Below are positions 11,088 to 20,187 of a stretch of DNA of 64,000 bases, one piece after another. Under the pieces are notes generated by a model, which was given only the letters and a program-made list of their open reading frames with translations, did no database searches and was not told the DNA's origin. The position numbers and the translations under genes were made by a program. Each line of letters opens with the position of its first letter. Position 1 is the stretch's first letter. The DNA is from Polaribacter sp. Hel1_33_78 (GTDB taxonomy: Bacteria > Bacteroidota > Bacteroidia > Flavobacteriales > Flavobacteriaceae): assembly GCF_900106075.1 (NCBI RefSeq), contig NZ_LT629794.1, forward strand, positions 1,530,001 to 1,594,000. Reading direction: 5' to 3'.

Positions 11088-11957
11088 ATGAGTTTTTTAG
11101 CAATAGAGTGGGACCCATCCTTAGGCATTGATTTAGGTTTTTTTGTGGTACGTTGGTATAGTTTGATGTTTGTAACAGCATTTTTATTGGGTTTACATCT
11201 CATGAAAAAGATATATATCAAAGATGAAATTCCTATTGAAAAATTGGATACGTTATTCATGTACACCTTTATTTCGATGCTCATTGGTATGCGTTTAGGA
11301 GATGTGTTTTTTTATAGTTGGGATTATTATCAAAATCATTTACTAGAAATTATTTTACCTTTTAAAAAGCAATTAGGAGAGAGTGCTCTTTTTGGCATCA
11401 TTAAAGATTGGAAGTTTACAGGTTTTACCGGGTTTGCAAGTCATGGAGCAGCAATCGGTATTATTTTTACCATGTATTTTTATGCAAAAAAACATTTACA
11501 GAAATCGTGGTTATTTATTTTGGATAGGTTAGCAATTATGGTCGCTTTGGCCGGTTTTTTTATTAGATCCGGGAATTTCTTTAACTCAGAGATTTATGGA
11601 AAAGAAACGGGTTCTAACTTTGGTGTTATATTTAAAGCTGCGGGTGAAACAACAGCAAGACACCCAACGCAGTTATATGAAGCTTTTAGTTATTTAATCT
11701 TGTTTTTTGTAATGTGGTATTTGTATTGGAAAACGGATAAAAAACAACAAGAAGGTTTCTTATTTGGATTATTTATGACTGTTTTATGGTCTTTAAGGTT
11801 CTTTATAGAATTCTTAAAAGAAGCGCAAGTAGTTGGAAGGGAAGATTGGGTTTTCAATTCTTTGAATACAGGTCAGGTTTTGAGTATTCCATTAGTATTC
11901 ATAGGAATTTGGTTAATGTTAAAGAAAACAAATAAAGCTAAAGAATTAAATGGATAA
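11088..11957 (+). CDS. lgt: Prolipoprotein diacylglyceryl transferase
   Basis: 289 residues, seven predicted membrane segments. Lgt transfers diacylglycerol from phosphatidylglycerol to the lipobox cysteine of prolipoproteins, the first step in maturing the many lipoproteins encoded here (for example the DUF285 array). The family signatures are visible: FTGFASHGAAIG (substrate-binding loop), the conserved FIRSGNFFNSEIYG (family R-x-GNF-x-N), RHPTQLYEA, and the C-terminal RFFIEFLK. ATG at 11088 precedes the usual short cytoplasmic-facing start. The last eight bases overlap the next gene. Confidence 0.96.
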   Translation: MSFLAIEWDPSLGIDLGFFVVRWYSLMFVTAFLLGLHLMKKIYIKDEIPIEKLDTLFMYTFISMLIGMRLGDVFFYSWDYYQNHLLEIILPFKKQLGESALFGIIKDWKFTGFTGFASHGAAIGIIFTMYFYAKKHLQKSWLFILDRLAIMVALAGFFIRSGNFFNSEIYGKETGSNFGVIFKAAGETTARHPTQLYEAFSYLILFFVMWYLYWKTDKKQQEGFLFGLFMTVLWSLRFFIEFLKEAQVVGREDWVFNSLNTGQVLSIPLVFIGIWLMLKKTNKAKELNG

Positions 11958-12261
11958 ATTAAAAGAACGTTGGGATATAGATTCCAATTGGTCCATAATC
12001 GCAATTTTTATTGTTTTTGCAATAAACGGTTCCTTTGCTGCTTGGGTAGCAAAGCCAATTACTGAGTTTTTAGGTTTATCTCCAGAAGTAATTTCAGTAT
12101 GGATTTATTGGCCATTAAGAATACTATTAATATTTCCTATTTATCAACTGACATTGCCAATAGTTGGTTGGTTATTTGGGCAGTTTAAATTCTTTTGGAC
12201 TTTCGAAAAAAAGTTTTTAAGTAGATTAGGACTTGGTTTTTTGTTTAAAGAAAATAATTAG
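11950..12261 (+). CDS. DUF6787 family small membrane protein
   Basis: 103 residues. The ATG at 11950 lies inside the 3' end of lgt (8-base overlap), so translation is probably coupled. It opens with the conserved KERWDIDSNW motif, followed by two to three hydrophobic segments (IIAIFIVFAINGSFAAW; YWPLRILLIFPIYQLTLPIV) and ends with a Phe/Trp-rich block (FGQFKFFWTFEKKF) characteristic of this Bacteroidetes family. The linkage to lgt is often seen in flavobacteria, but no function is established. The stop overlaps by two bases the stop of the convergent gene at 12258-12539. Confidence 0.85.
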   Translation: MDKLKERWDIDSNWSIIAIFIVFAINGSFAAWVAKPITEFLGLSPEVISVWIYWPLRILLIFPIYQLTLPIVGWLFGQFKFFWTFEKKFLSRLGLGFLFKENN

Positions 12262-12539
12262 GTTTTAATAATAATATTCTCTTCTTCTTGAGAATTATCT
12301 TTGCTGAAAAGATAGGTATACAACCACATAATTGTAAACGTTGGAATAATATTTGTTATAGGAATTATCTCTTCTAAAAAACTAATAATACCAGCAATTT
12401 TACCTTTTTCACCTTTATACATTTTAGTCATTAAATAACCAGAAATTGGCGCCCAAACTAAATCTAAAGGTATAATTGTTAAAAAACCAATTAGATCCAA
12501 CAAGATACTTAATCCTAATTTTTTATATTTTTTATTCAT
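12258..12539 (-). CDS. Small membrane protein, unknown function
   Basis: 93 residues with two to three hydrophobic stretches (LGLSILLDLIGFLTIIPLDL; ITNIIPTFTIMWLYTYLF) and an acidic C-terminal tail (SQEEENII). ATG at 12539 follows a short A/T-rich leader. It converges tail-to-tail on the lgt operon, and its TAA shares two bases with the TAG of the DUF6787 gene. Family not recognised. Confidence 0.65.
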   Translation of the reverse strand: MNKKYKKLGLSILLDLIGFLTIIPLDLVWAPISGYLMTKMYKGEKGKIAGIISFLEEIIPITNIIPTFTIMWLYTYLFSKDNSQEEENIIIKT

Positions 12540-12631
12540 ACTTTTATTTGTAGAACATACGTCAAAATTCTTGCCAAAAAATGTTATTTTGTTATATAAA
12601 ATTATAAGTTTGTTAAAAGTAGGTATTCAAA

Positions 12632-13258
12632 ATGAATTTTAAAGACTTTACCCAAAAAATAGGGGATCTAAAAACAGAAAAACTCGGAGGATTAGAGGCT
12701 CAGTTTAAAATGGCGCCTAAACTTCGCTTTAAATATAATCAAGAGAAAATAGTGGCTAGTAAGCCAAAAAAAGCAGCTGTTTTAGCATTGTTTTATCCGA
12801 ATATAAAAAATGAAACCTGCTTTCTATTAACAAAAAGAGCCAGTTATAAAGGCACACATTCCGCCCAAATAAGTTTTCCAGGGGGAAAAATAGAAAAATC
12901 TGACACCAGTTTACAAAAAACGGCATTAAGAGAAACCTTAGAGGAAGTGGGCGTGCAACCTTCATCTGTAGAAATTATAAGAGAATTAACGGATGTATAC
13001 ATACCACCAAGTAATTTTTTAGCAACTCCTTTTTTAGGTACCATTTGTAAAAAACCAGATTTTATTTTAAACCATGAAGTTGAAAAAGAAATTGAAGTTT
13101 TATTAAGTGATTTATTGAATGAAGCAAGTATAACCGCCGTGAATATGAATACTTCTTATATGAATAATATGGAGGTACCGTGCTTCAAATTAAATGATCA
13201 CATAGTTTGGGGGGCAACCGCAATGATGCTCTCGGAAATTAAAGAACTCTTAAAATAG
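12632..13258 (+). CDS. NUDIX CoA pyrophosphatase
   Basis: 208 residues. Hydrolyses CoA (and possibly oxidised or acyl-CoA) to 3',5'-ADP and 4'-phosphopantetheine, a housekeeping or salvage role in the cytosol. The CoA-specific signature upstream of the Nudix box is seen as LLTKRASYKGTHSAQISFPGG (the UPF0035-type motif; residues ~69-89), directly followed by the Nudix box GKIEKSD...LRETLEEVGV. The acidic residue of the first Nudix position is Asp and the helix is one residue longer than the textbook box, as is usual in this subfamily. It is followed after 57 bp by the acyltransferase gene. Confidence 0.9.
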   Translation: MNFKDFTQKIGDLKTEKLGGLEAQFKMAPKLRFKYNQEKIVASKPKKAAVLALFYPNIKNETCFLLTKRASYKGTHSAQISFPGGKIEKSDTSLQKTALRETLEEVGVQPSSVEIIRELTDVYIPPSNFLATPFLGTICKKPDFILNHEVEKEIEVLLSDLLNEASITAVNMNTSYMNNMEVPCFKLNDHIVWGATAMMLSEIKELLK

Positions 13259-13315
13259 CATGTTCTTAAATTGTTTTGTAATTTTGTTTGTATAACTATA
13301 AAAAAAGCAGTAAAA

Positions 13316-14134
13316 ATGCCTCTATTTAAAAGGAATCCGTTTGGACATTATTTATTTATAAAGAAGTGGATTATTCGCTTTTTCGGGGTTATTTCTCATA
13401 GCAGGTATCGTAATTTTAATAACCTTCAAATTGAAGGTTCACAAATATTAAGAGATTTACCAGATAAAAAAGTGCTATTCATTTCTAATCATCAAACTTA
13501 TTTTGCAGATGTTGCTGCTATGTTTCATGTTTTTAATGCTTCTTTAAAAGGTAGAGAAGACTCTATTAAGAATATTGGTTATATATGGAATCCAAAATTA
13601 AATTTTTATTTTGTTGCTGCTGGCGAGACAATGAAAGCTGGCTTGTTGCCTAAAATATTTGCCTATGCGGGTGCTGTCTCTATTGATAGAACTTGGAGAA
13701 GTGCAGGCGAAAATGTTAAAAGACAAGTAAAAACTTCAGATATTTCAAATATAGGTAAAGCCATAGATGATGGTTGGGTTGTTACGTTTCCGCAAGGAAC
13801 AACGACGCCTTTTAAACCGATTAGACGGGGAACTGCACATATCATTAAAACATACAAACCAGTGGTGGTGCCAATTGTTATTGACGGTTTTAGACGCTCT
13901 TTTGATAAAAAAGGATTACGTATTAAGAGAAAAAATGTTTTACAATCTATGGTCATAAAAGAACCTTTAGAAATTGATTACGAGAATGAAGATATTTCGG
14001 ATATTGTAACAAAGATTGAGTTTGCTATTGAACAGCACCCATCATTTCTTAAAGTGTTATCTGTGCAAGAATTAGAAGACCTTAAAAAAGAAGAGGTTGC
14101 ATTAAATAAAAAGAGAAAATTCTGGACTTCTTAG
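13316..14134 (+). CDS. 1-acyl-sn-glycerol-3-phosphate acyltransferase-like protein
   Basis: 272 residues from ATG 13316; the frame opens at 13271, but the extra residues (MFCNFVCITIKKAVK) are unlike the family and precede a good MPLFKRNPF start. PlsC-like acyltransferases move acyl chains onto lysophosphatidate at the inner membrane. The motifs are present in variant form: NHQTYFAD at 58-65 has five residues between His59 and Asp65 rather than the usual four, and the FPEGT block reads FPQGTTTPF from residue 158. The acceptor-binding stretch GTAHIIKTYKPVVVPIVIDG follows. I believe this variant recurs in Bacteroidetes, but the substrate is uncertain. The gene ends before a strong bidirectional terminator. 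Confidence 0.8.
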   Translation: MPLFKRNPFGHYLFIKKWIIRFFGVISHSRYRNFNNLQIEGSQILRDLPDKKVLFISNHQTYFADVAAMFHVFNASLKGREDSIKNIGYIWNPKLNFYFVAAGETMKAGLLPKIFAYAGAVSIDRTWRSAGENVKRQVKTSDISNIGKAIDDGWVVTFPQGTTTPFKPIRRGTAHIIKTYKPVVVPIVIDGFRRSFDKKGLRIKRKNVLQSMVIKEPLEIDYENEDISDIVTKIEFAIEQHPSFLKVLSVQELEDLKKEEVALNKKRKFWTS

Positions 14135-14210
14135 TTAAATAAGCAGACAGATATATATAAAGTCAATGATGTTTTTTTAGATTTATAAATTATAAAAAGC
14201 TTCTTATCAT

Positions 14211-14252
14211 AAAACAAAGAAACCTCATAAATTTATGAGGTTTCTTTGTTTT
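14211..14252. terminator. Bidirectional terminator, 42-bp perfect palindrome
   Basis: AAAACAAAGAAACCTCATAAA followed directly by its exact reverse complement: 21 + 21 bp without mismatch or extra loop. A/T flanks give a T-run on both strands. It lies between the convergent acyltransferase and M1 peptidase genes and would end both transcripts. Confidence 0.85.
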
Positions 14253-14272
14253 ACTATTTTACTAAAAGTAGT

Positions 14273-16474
14273 TTATCCTTTTACTTTATTTTTAAATTGG
14301 TCAAACTTGTCAGCTTGTTTCTTTGGCCAGCTATTGTTAGAAGTATCTACATCTGCAGTTTCAAAATCTGGATCAACCGTAATACTCTTAATTTCTCTTG
14401 TTGAAGCAAATACTCTTTTTACAGTTGTGTCATCTTTCATCCAAATTTGAGCAGGGAAAGTTTGTCTTTCAGTAGAACCATCTTCATAAGTCAACTCTAC
14501 AATAATTGGCATTACTAAACCTCCTGGCTTCTCAAATTCGACAGAATAAATAAAAGATGGAACTTCCTTACCATTTGCATAGCTGTCCATTGCTGATGCA
14601 TTGGCATCTTCTTTTTTATCTGTAATATATACTAAGTCTCCTAAACCTTCAAAATACTGCTTGTATTGTTCTTTTAACTTAGTTACTCTTTCACTTGGTT
14701 TGTCTGTTAAATATAAACTTTTTACTGCTTTAATTGCAATATCTGTTACATCTGTAGTGTAAAACCATCCTCTCCAAAACCAATCTAAGTCCATTCCTGA
14801 GGCATCTTCCATAGATCTAAAGAAATCAGCAGGGGTAGGGTGTTTAAACATCCATCTTTTAGAATACGTTCTAAATGCATGGTCAAATAATTCAGGACCC
14901 ATAATAGTTTTACGTAACATGTATAAACCAGCGGCTGGTTTTGAGTATGCATTCGGACCAAATTGTTTTACATAATCTCCTTGAGACATGATAGGAGAAA
15001 TATTACTTTGATCTCCACCCATATATCTTGTAATCTTTTTTGCAGGATTGGTAGCAAATAATTCTGAATCGTATGTTAATTCTGCTAAAATCTCTACAAA
15101 AGAGTTTAAACCTTCATCCATCCATGTCCATTGTCTTTCATCAGAATTTACAATCATTGGGAAAAAGTTATGTCCAACTTCATGTATAATTACACCAATC
15201 ATTCCTTTTTTAGTTCTATCAGAATACGTTCCATCAGCATTTGGACGACCAAAGTTGAAACAAATCATTGGATATTCCATTCCTTGTCTTTCTGAGTGAA
15301 CAGAAATAGCTTTTGGGTAAGGATAATCAAAAGTTAATTTAGAGTATTCAACAAGGGTATGTGCAACCGCTCTTGTTGAATGCTCTTCCCATAAAGGATT
15401 TCCTTCTTTTGGATATAGAGAAACGGCCATTACAGTTTTACCATTTACGTTGGTCGCCATTGCATCCCAAATATATTTTCTTGAAGATGCAAAAGCAAAA
15501 TCTCTTACTCTTTGAGCTTTAAATTTCCAAGTTTTTGTGCCGCTAGCGCGTACTTTTTCAGCTTTTTCCGCTTCTTCTTGGGTTACAATGAATACTGGGT
15601 TATCAAAACTCTTTCTTGCTTTTTCCCAACGTTTGCGTTGTGTTTTAGATAAAACATTTTTTTCATTTTGTAAAACACCGGTAGCATCTACAATATGATC
15701 AGCAGGCACTGTTAAGTTTACTTCATAATCTCCAAATTCTAAAGCAAATTCACTTCTTCCCCAGAATTGCATGTTTTGCCATCCTTCTACATTGTCATAA
15801 ACGGCTAACCTTGGGAAGAACTGAGCAATCGTATAGTTGTTATTTCCATCAGGAAAAGTTTCTAAACCAGAACGTCCACCATCCTTATTAATGTCATTTA
15901 TTTTATAGTTCCATTTAATTCTAAATTTGAAAGATTCACCAGGAGCTAATGCTTTAGGTAAATTAATACGCATCATTGTTCTGTTGATAAAATGAGATAA
16001 TGGAGCGTCATTGGTTTCTACTTTTTCAATGTTAAAACCAAAACCTTTACCTTCTTTCATGTAGGTGCTTTGAAAGTTGTTAGGTGTTATAAATGCAGCA
16101 GCACCTCCAGAAGTAGCTAAAGGAGTTTTAGAATCATCTGCTCTCATATTTTGATCTAATTGTACCCATAAATACTCTAAATGGTCTTTAGAGTTATTTT
16201 GATAGGTAATCTTTTCATCACCATAAATTATGTTCGTGCTTTCTTCTAAGCGAATATTCATTAAATAATCAACTTTTTGTTGAGAATATTGATGGCCAGG
16301 AGCACCAGAAGCTGTGTGCTGGTCATTTGGGGTTGCCAAAACATCTTTCATTTGTCTGAATTTGTTTTGATCAATGTGGCCTTGTTGTGTTTTCTTTGCT
16401 TCTTTTTTTTCTTGAGCAAAATTTGTAAACACCACAAAGAATAAAGAGAATACTAATGGGAAGATTTTTTTCAT
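14273..16474 (-). CDS. Secreted M1-family zinc metallopeptidase (paralogue A)
   Basis: 733 residues with an N-terminal signal peptide (MKKIFPLVFSLFFVVFTNFA, then QE). The gluzincin site is complete: HEVGHNFFPMIVNSDE with the HExxH at residues 431-435 and the second glutamate in WMDEGLN 20 residues on. The upstream GMEYP block takes the place of the GAMEN exopeptidase motif, and a tyrosine follows in the C-terminal helical part. Such M1 peptidases trim peptides in the periplasm or on the surface. No type IX sorting domain is visible at the end (FDQFKNKVKG). It is the downstream member of a tandem pair with the 16627-18741 gene; the two are similar end to end and share the same C-terminus style. 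Confidence 0.92.
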   Translation of the reverse strand: MKKIFPLVFSLFFVVFTNFAQEKKEAKKTQQGHIDQNKFRQMKDVLATPNDQHTASGAPGHQYSQQKVDYLMNIRLEESTNIIYGDEKITYQNNSKDHLEYLWVQLDQNMRADDSKTPLATSGGAAAFITPNNFQSTYMKEGKGFGFNIEKVETNDAPLSHFINRTMMRINLPKALAPGESFKFRIKWNYKINDINKDGGRSGLETFPDGNNNYTIAQFFPRLAVYDNVEGWQNMQFWGRSEFALEFGDYEVNLTVPADHIVDATGVLQNEKNVLSKTQRKRWEKARKSFDNPVFIVTQEEAEKAEKVRASGTKTWKFKAQRVRDFAFASSRKYIWDAMATNVNGKTVMAVSLYPKEGNPLWEEHSTRAVAHTLVEYSKLTFDYPYPKAISVHSERQGMEYPMICFNFGRPNADGTYSDRTKKGMIGVIIHEVGHNFFPMIVNSDERQWTWMDEGLNSFVEILAELTYDSELFATNPAKKITRYMGGDQSNISPIMSQGDYVKQFGPNAYSKPAAGLYMLRKTIMGPELFDHAFRTYSKRWMFKHPTPADFFRSMEDASGMDLDWFWRGWFYTTDVTDIAIKAVKSLYLTDKPSERVTKLKEQYKQYFEGLGDLVYITDKKEDANASAMDSYANGKEVPSFIYSVEFEKPGGLVMPIIVELTYEDGSTERQTFPAQIWMKDDTTVKRVFASTREIKSITVDPDFETADVDTSNNSWPKKQADKFDQFKNKVKG

Positions 16475-16580
16475 TTTGATTTAATTTTATTTGATTTAAA
16501 AATGACCTCGAAATTAACGATAACTCTTTACATACGTTAAAGAATGTTTAGGTTTTAACATATTTTTATCATAAAAAAAA

Positions 16581-16602
16581 GACAATCTGAATTTAGATTG
16601 CC
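16581..16602 (-). terminator. Rho-independent terminator after M1 paralogue B
   Basis: Hairpin GGCAATCT / AGATTGTC on the minus strand (one G-U pair, six-base loop) followed by eight T's. It ends the transcript of the 16627-18741 gene and separates it from paralogue A. Confidence 0.75.
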
Positions 16603-16626
16603 TTTTTAGCTAATTTTCAATAAAAT

Positions 16627-18741
16627 TTATCCTTTTATATTCTTTTTAAATTTTTCAAATTTATTTGATTTCTCTTTTGGGAAACTATTATTTGAAATAT
16701 CAACATCGGCAGTCTCTAAATCTGGATCAATCTTCATACTTTCAACTTCTTTTGATGATGAAAATACTTTAGTAACTTCTCTGTCATTATATCGCCAAAT
16801 TTGCGCAGGATATGTTTTTCTTTCTTTTGTGCCATCTTTATAAGTAAATTCTATAATAATTGGCATCACTAATCCACCTGGCTTATTGTAAGTAATTTCA
16901 TAATGATATTTTGAATTTTCAACTTTTTTTGTAAAGCCTAAACCTTCCGATGTATCTTCAATAAATTCCACAGAACTATCTGTAGAATTTGTTTGATATT
17001 TCTTCACACCTTTTATGCCTATATCTGTAACATCTGTCGTGTAAAACCATCCTCTCCAAAACCAATCTAAATCTACACCAGAGGCATCTTCCATCGTTCT
17101 AAAGAAATCTGCTGGAGAAGGATGTTTAAACATCCATCTTTGAGAATAGGTTCTAAAAGCATGGTCAAATAATTCTTTACCCATAATAGTTTCACGTAAA
17201 ATCCATAAAGCAGTTGCGGGCTTGCCATAAGCATTACTTCCAAAACTATATACATTATCTCCTTTAGACATAATTGGCGCAATTTTGGACTGATCTCCAC
17301 CCATATATTTAATAATATTTTTAGGATAGCCTCTTGTAATTGGGAAATTAGGATCGTAAGCTAATTCGGCTAACATTTCCATATAAGAATTTAAACCTTC
17401 ATCCATCCAAGTCCATTGTCTTTCGTCAGAATTTACAATCATAGGGAAGTAGTTATGCCCCACTTCGTGAATGGTAACTTTAATCATTCTATACTTCATT
17501 CTATCGGAATAACCACCATTTGGCAAATCTGGTCTACCTGGGTTAAAACAAATTTGTGGGTATTCCATGCCCATTTGGCCATCGACAGAAATTGCTTTGT
17601 GATACGGGTAATCAAAAGTGTATTTAGAATATGTTTTTAAAGTTTGCGCAACTGCTTTTGTAGAATGATCTCCATACAAAGGATTTGCTTCTTTAGAATA
17701 TAAAGAATATGCCATTACAGTTTTGCCATTAATGTCGACAGCCATCGCATCCCAGATAAATTTTCTGGAAGTTGCAAAGGCATAATCACGCACGTTTTTA
17801 GCAACAAATTTCCAAGTTTTCGTTTTTTTAGAACGAGCTTTTTCAATCTTTTCTGCTTCTTCTTGTGTTCTAATTATTACAGGACTATCGAAAGTTTGTC
17901 TCGCTTTCGCTAATCGTTTTAGTTCTTTTCTTGATAAAACTTCTTTTTCATTTTGCAAAACTCCAGTGGCTCCTAACATGTGATCTTCTGGAACGGTAAT
18001 ATTTACTGTAAAATCTCCAAACTCCAAAGCGAATTCACTTCTTCCCCAAAATTGATCGTTCTGCCAACCTTCTACATTATCATACACACACAGTCTTGGA
18101 TAAAATTGTGCAATTACATAATTATTATTGCCATTTTCTGTAAAATGCTCATAACCAGATCTACCACCTTGTGTTCTATGATTGTTGATGTTATACCACC
18201 ATTTTATATTGAATTTAAACGTTTCTCCGGAAGCCAAAGGCTTTACAAGATTGATGCGCATCATCGTTTGGTTTAGGGTGTAAGATAATTTACTACCATC
18301 TTTATTTGTAACGCTCATAATATTAAAACCACCATCAAAACGTTCTTCAGGAAAATTTCTTTTAAAACGACGTATACTCATTTTTTTAGAAATAGAGCTT
18401 GGAGAAATATCTGGAGTTTTGGAATCTGCAGCTCTCATATTCTGGTCTAACTGAACCCATAGATAGGACAAATCATCAGCTGAATTATTATGATACGTAA
18501 TAATTTCTGAACCTGTTATTTTGGTTTTATCATCATCTAAAATGATGTCCATAACATAATCAACTTTCTGTTGCGTGTATGCTTTACCTGGAGCTCCAGA
18601 GGCCGTCCTTTCTGCATTTGGCGTTGGTAGTTCTTGTTTTAATTGTTTAAATTTATTTTGATTAGTGTGGCCTTGTTTTGCTTGAGCAAAAGAGTTTGTT
18701 ATTAGAACAAGGGAAAAAAGGAAAATTCCAATTTTTTTCAT
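16627..18741 (-). CDS. Secreted M1-family zinc metallopeptidase (paralogue B)
   Basis: 704 residues from ATG 18741, which gives a clean signal peptide (MKKIGIFLFSLVLITNSFA, then QAK). The frame opens at 18774, overlapping the DUF6702 gene, but the extra MNSHSTQNNRF is hydrophilic and would bury the signal. The zinc site is HEVGHNYFPMIVNSDE (HExxH at 425-429) with the distal Glu in WMDEGLN. GMEYP is present. The protein is closely related to paralogue A through the whole length, so the pair arose by tandem duplication; paralogue B has a basic KKMSIRRFKRNF insertion region instead of A's Gly/Ala-rich one near residue 130. The upstream DUF6702 gene is 25 bp away and probably co-transcribed. Confidence 0.92.
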   Translation of the reverse strand: MKKIGIFLFSLVLITNSFAQAKQGHTNQNKFKQLKQELPTPNAERTASGAPGKAYTQQKVDYVMDIILDDDKTKITGSEIITYHNNSADDLSYLWVQLDQNMRAADSKTPDISPSSISKKMSIRRFKRNFPEERFDGGFNIMSVTNKDGSKLSYTLNQTMMRINLVKPLASGETFKFNIKWWYNINNHRTQGGRSGYEHFTENGNNNYVIAQFYPRLCVYDNVEGWQNDQFWGRSEFALEFGDFTVNITVPEDHMLGATGVLQNEKEVLSRKELKRLAKARQTFDSPVIIRTQEEAEKIEKARSKKTKTWKFVAKNVRDYAFATSRKFIWDAMAVDINGKTVMAYSLYSKEANPLYGDHSTKAVAQTLKTYSKYTFDYPYHKAISVDGQMGMEYPQICFNPGRPDLPNGGYSDRMKYRMIKVTIHEVGHNYFPMIVNSDERQWTWMDEGLNSYMEMLAELAYDPNFPITRGYPKNIIKYMGGDQSKIAPIMSKGDNVYSFGSNAYGKPATALWILRETIMGKELFDHAFRTYSQRWMFKHPSPADFFRTMEDASGVDLDWFWRGWFYTTDVTDIGIKGVKKYQTNSTDSSVEFIEDTSEGLGFTKKVENSKYHYEITYNKPGGLVMPIIIEFTYKDGTKERKTYPAQIWRYNDREVTKVFSSSKEVESMKIDPDLETADVDISNNSFPKEKSNKFEKFKKNIKG

Positions 18742-18766
18742 AAATCTGTTGTTTTGAGTGGAGTGA

Positions 18767-19267
18767 CTATTCATATTTAAATTTAGCTAAATTTTCTTTT
18801 TTGGTCAGTAATATACTTTTGTGTTTATCTCCAAGTTTACACTTTGTTAAATTTTGTTGTTCTGGAAAATGTTTTGTGAGTATATTATTAGTAAGATCTA
18901 TAGTTTTTAATTGATTGATGTTTTCTATTTCTAGATAGAAATAAACTAAATCTCCATCATATTCTTTACCTATATACTTGAATTCTTTAGGAATATTATC
19001 AACTTTAAAATGTATTTTTTCTTTTAAATACCTCTTAAAATAACTATCATTATTCTTGAATTCATTTTTTGTGGTCAATTGTAAATTAATTTTGTAATCG
19101 CTATTTAATGCGGTTTCAATATCATCCATAAAAACATTGATTACAATTTGAATAGATTTCGACTCACTTTTGTAATTTATTTGTGTTAAACTTAAATAAT
19201 TCTTGTGTGCAGTAAAAGATAAAAAGGGAATGATAAATAGCAGTAAAAATGTTTTCTTAAATTTCAT
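18767..19267 (-). CDS. DUF6702 family secreted protein
   Basis: 166 residues, signal peptide MKFKKTFLLLFIIPFLSFT followed by AHKNYLSLTQINYKSESKSI, the characteristic beginning of this flavobacterial family. The rest is predicted beta-rich. DUF6702 genes commonly sit directly upstream of an M1 peptidase in flavobacteria, as here (25 bp before the M1 paralogue B start), suggesting a linked exported function, but no activity is known. ATG at 19267 fits the signal peptide. Confidence 0.85.
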   Translation of the reverse strand: MKFKKTFLLLFIIPFLSFTAHKNYLSLTQINYKSESKSIQIVINVFMDDIETALNSDYKINLQLTTKNEFKNNDSYFKRYLKEKIHFKVDNIPKEFKYIGKEYDGDLVYFYLEIENINQLKTIDLTNNILTKHFPEQQNLTKCKLGDKHKSILLTKKENLAKFKYE

Positions 19268-19297
19268 GAAATTATTAAAATCAAATATGAGACCAAA

Positions 19298-20104
19298 TTA
19301 CTGTTTTTTTATCATTTTAAGGTAAGACACCTTTTCTGTTCGTAAAATTTTTATCACCTCCAAAAGATTTCCATCTTTATGAAAATCTTCTATACCTAAC
19401 GGATTGCAATATTCCAGAAAATGAAAGTATTTATCAATAGGAATTTCTAATTCATCAAAGAAAAATTTCTCTCCAAGTGTGGATAAAATTTTATACGGAA
19501 AAGCTTTTTTTTGAGCTAAATTTCTGCGCAAAGCCCATAAACGCGCTGAACTTTTAAAAGGCATAATTATGCCGCCACCAACACCTGCAAATTTTGCTGT
19601 TGGATCTGTTTCATTTATATGTGGTCGAACTCTACTATCGATATAATCATCGGCTTCAACAACTTGCATGTTAATTTTAGAAAAATTCATAACATTTTTT
19701 AAAAGAGAATCTCTTTTATTCGTGGGCACAGTTTTTGTGTCAACACTCAATCTACCTATTAAATTATGCCTTTTTAGTTCAAATTCATCTAAAGAATATA
19801 TGTTGTATTTTATGCGTATATTCATTTTTCTGTTTTCAATAATATTTTTAGTAATGATTACTTTTTTTGAAATATGTTGAATGGAAGAAAGGCTCAAAGT
19901 GTCACCTTCAGAAACGAAAATTCGAAAAATTCCATTGTCGTTAGAAAAAGTTCCTTGATTTGTTTTTAGGTTGATGACGTTTGCATTTTTAACAATCCCT
20001 AAAGAATCTAATATTTTTCCAGTAATAATTTTATTTTTTTCTTGAGAAAAAGTGCTGAGCATACTGATAAAAAAGACGAATAATATAAGAATTTTTTTTA
20101 TCAT
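19298..20104 (-). CDS. Secreted carboxypeptidase-regulatory-like domain protein
   Basis: 268 residues. Signal peptide MIKKILILFVFFISMLSTFS, then QEKNK, followed by a CarboxypepD_reg-like beta-sandwich: ITGKILDSLGIVKNANVIN, NQGTFSNDNGIFRIFVSEGD, LSLSSIQHISKKVII at residues ~26-90. The rest is a conserved tail seen in the broken paralogue upstream (20188-20917), including EKFFFDELEIPIDKYFHFLE. Function unknown; a periplasmic or surface location is inferred. It lies 30 bp upstream of the DUF6702 gene on the same strand. Confidence 0.8.
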   Translation of the reverse strand: MIKKILILFVFFISMLSTFSQEKNKIITGKILDSLGIVKNANVINLKTNQGTFSNDNGIFRIFVSEGDTLSLSSIQHISKKVIITKNIIENRKMNIRIKYNIYSLDEFELKRHNLIGRLSVDTKTVPTNKRDSLLKNVMNFSKINMQVVEADDYIDSRVRPHINETDPTAKFAGVGGGIIMPFKSSARLWALRRNLAQKKAFPYKILSTLGEKFFFDELEIPIDKYFHFLEYCNPLGIEDFHKDGNLLEVIKILRTEKVSYLKMIKKQ

Positions 20105-20187
20105 GGCTTTTTTTTAACTTTTACAAATTAAGTATTTTCTCTTTAAATTTGATGAAAATAATTTTAAAGTTCTGTTAAAAAAAGTCC

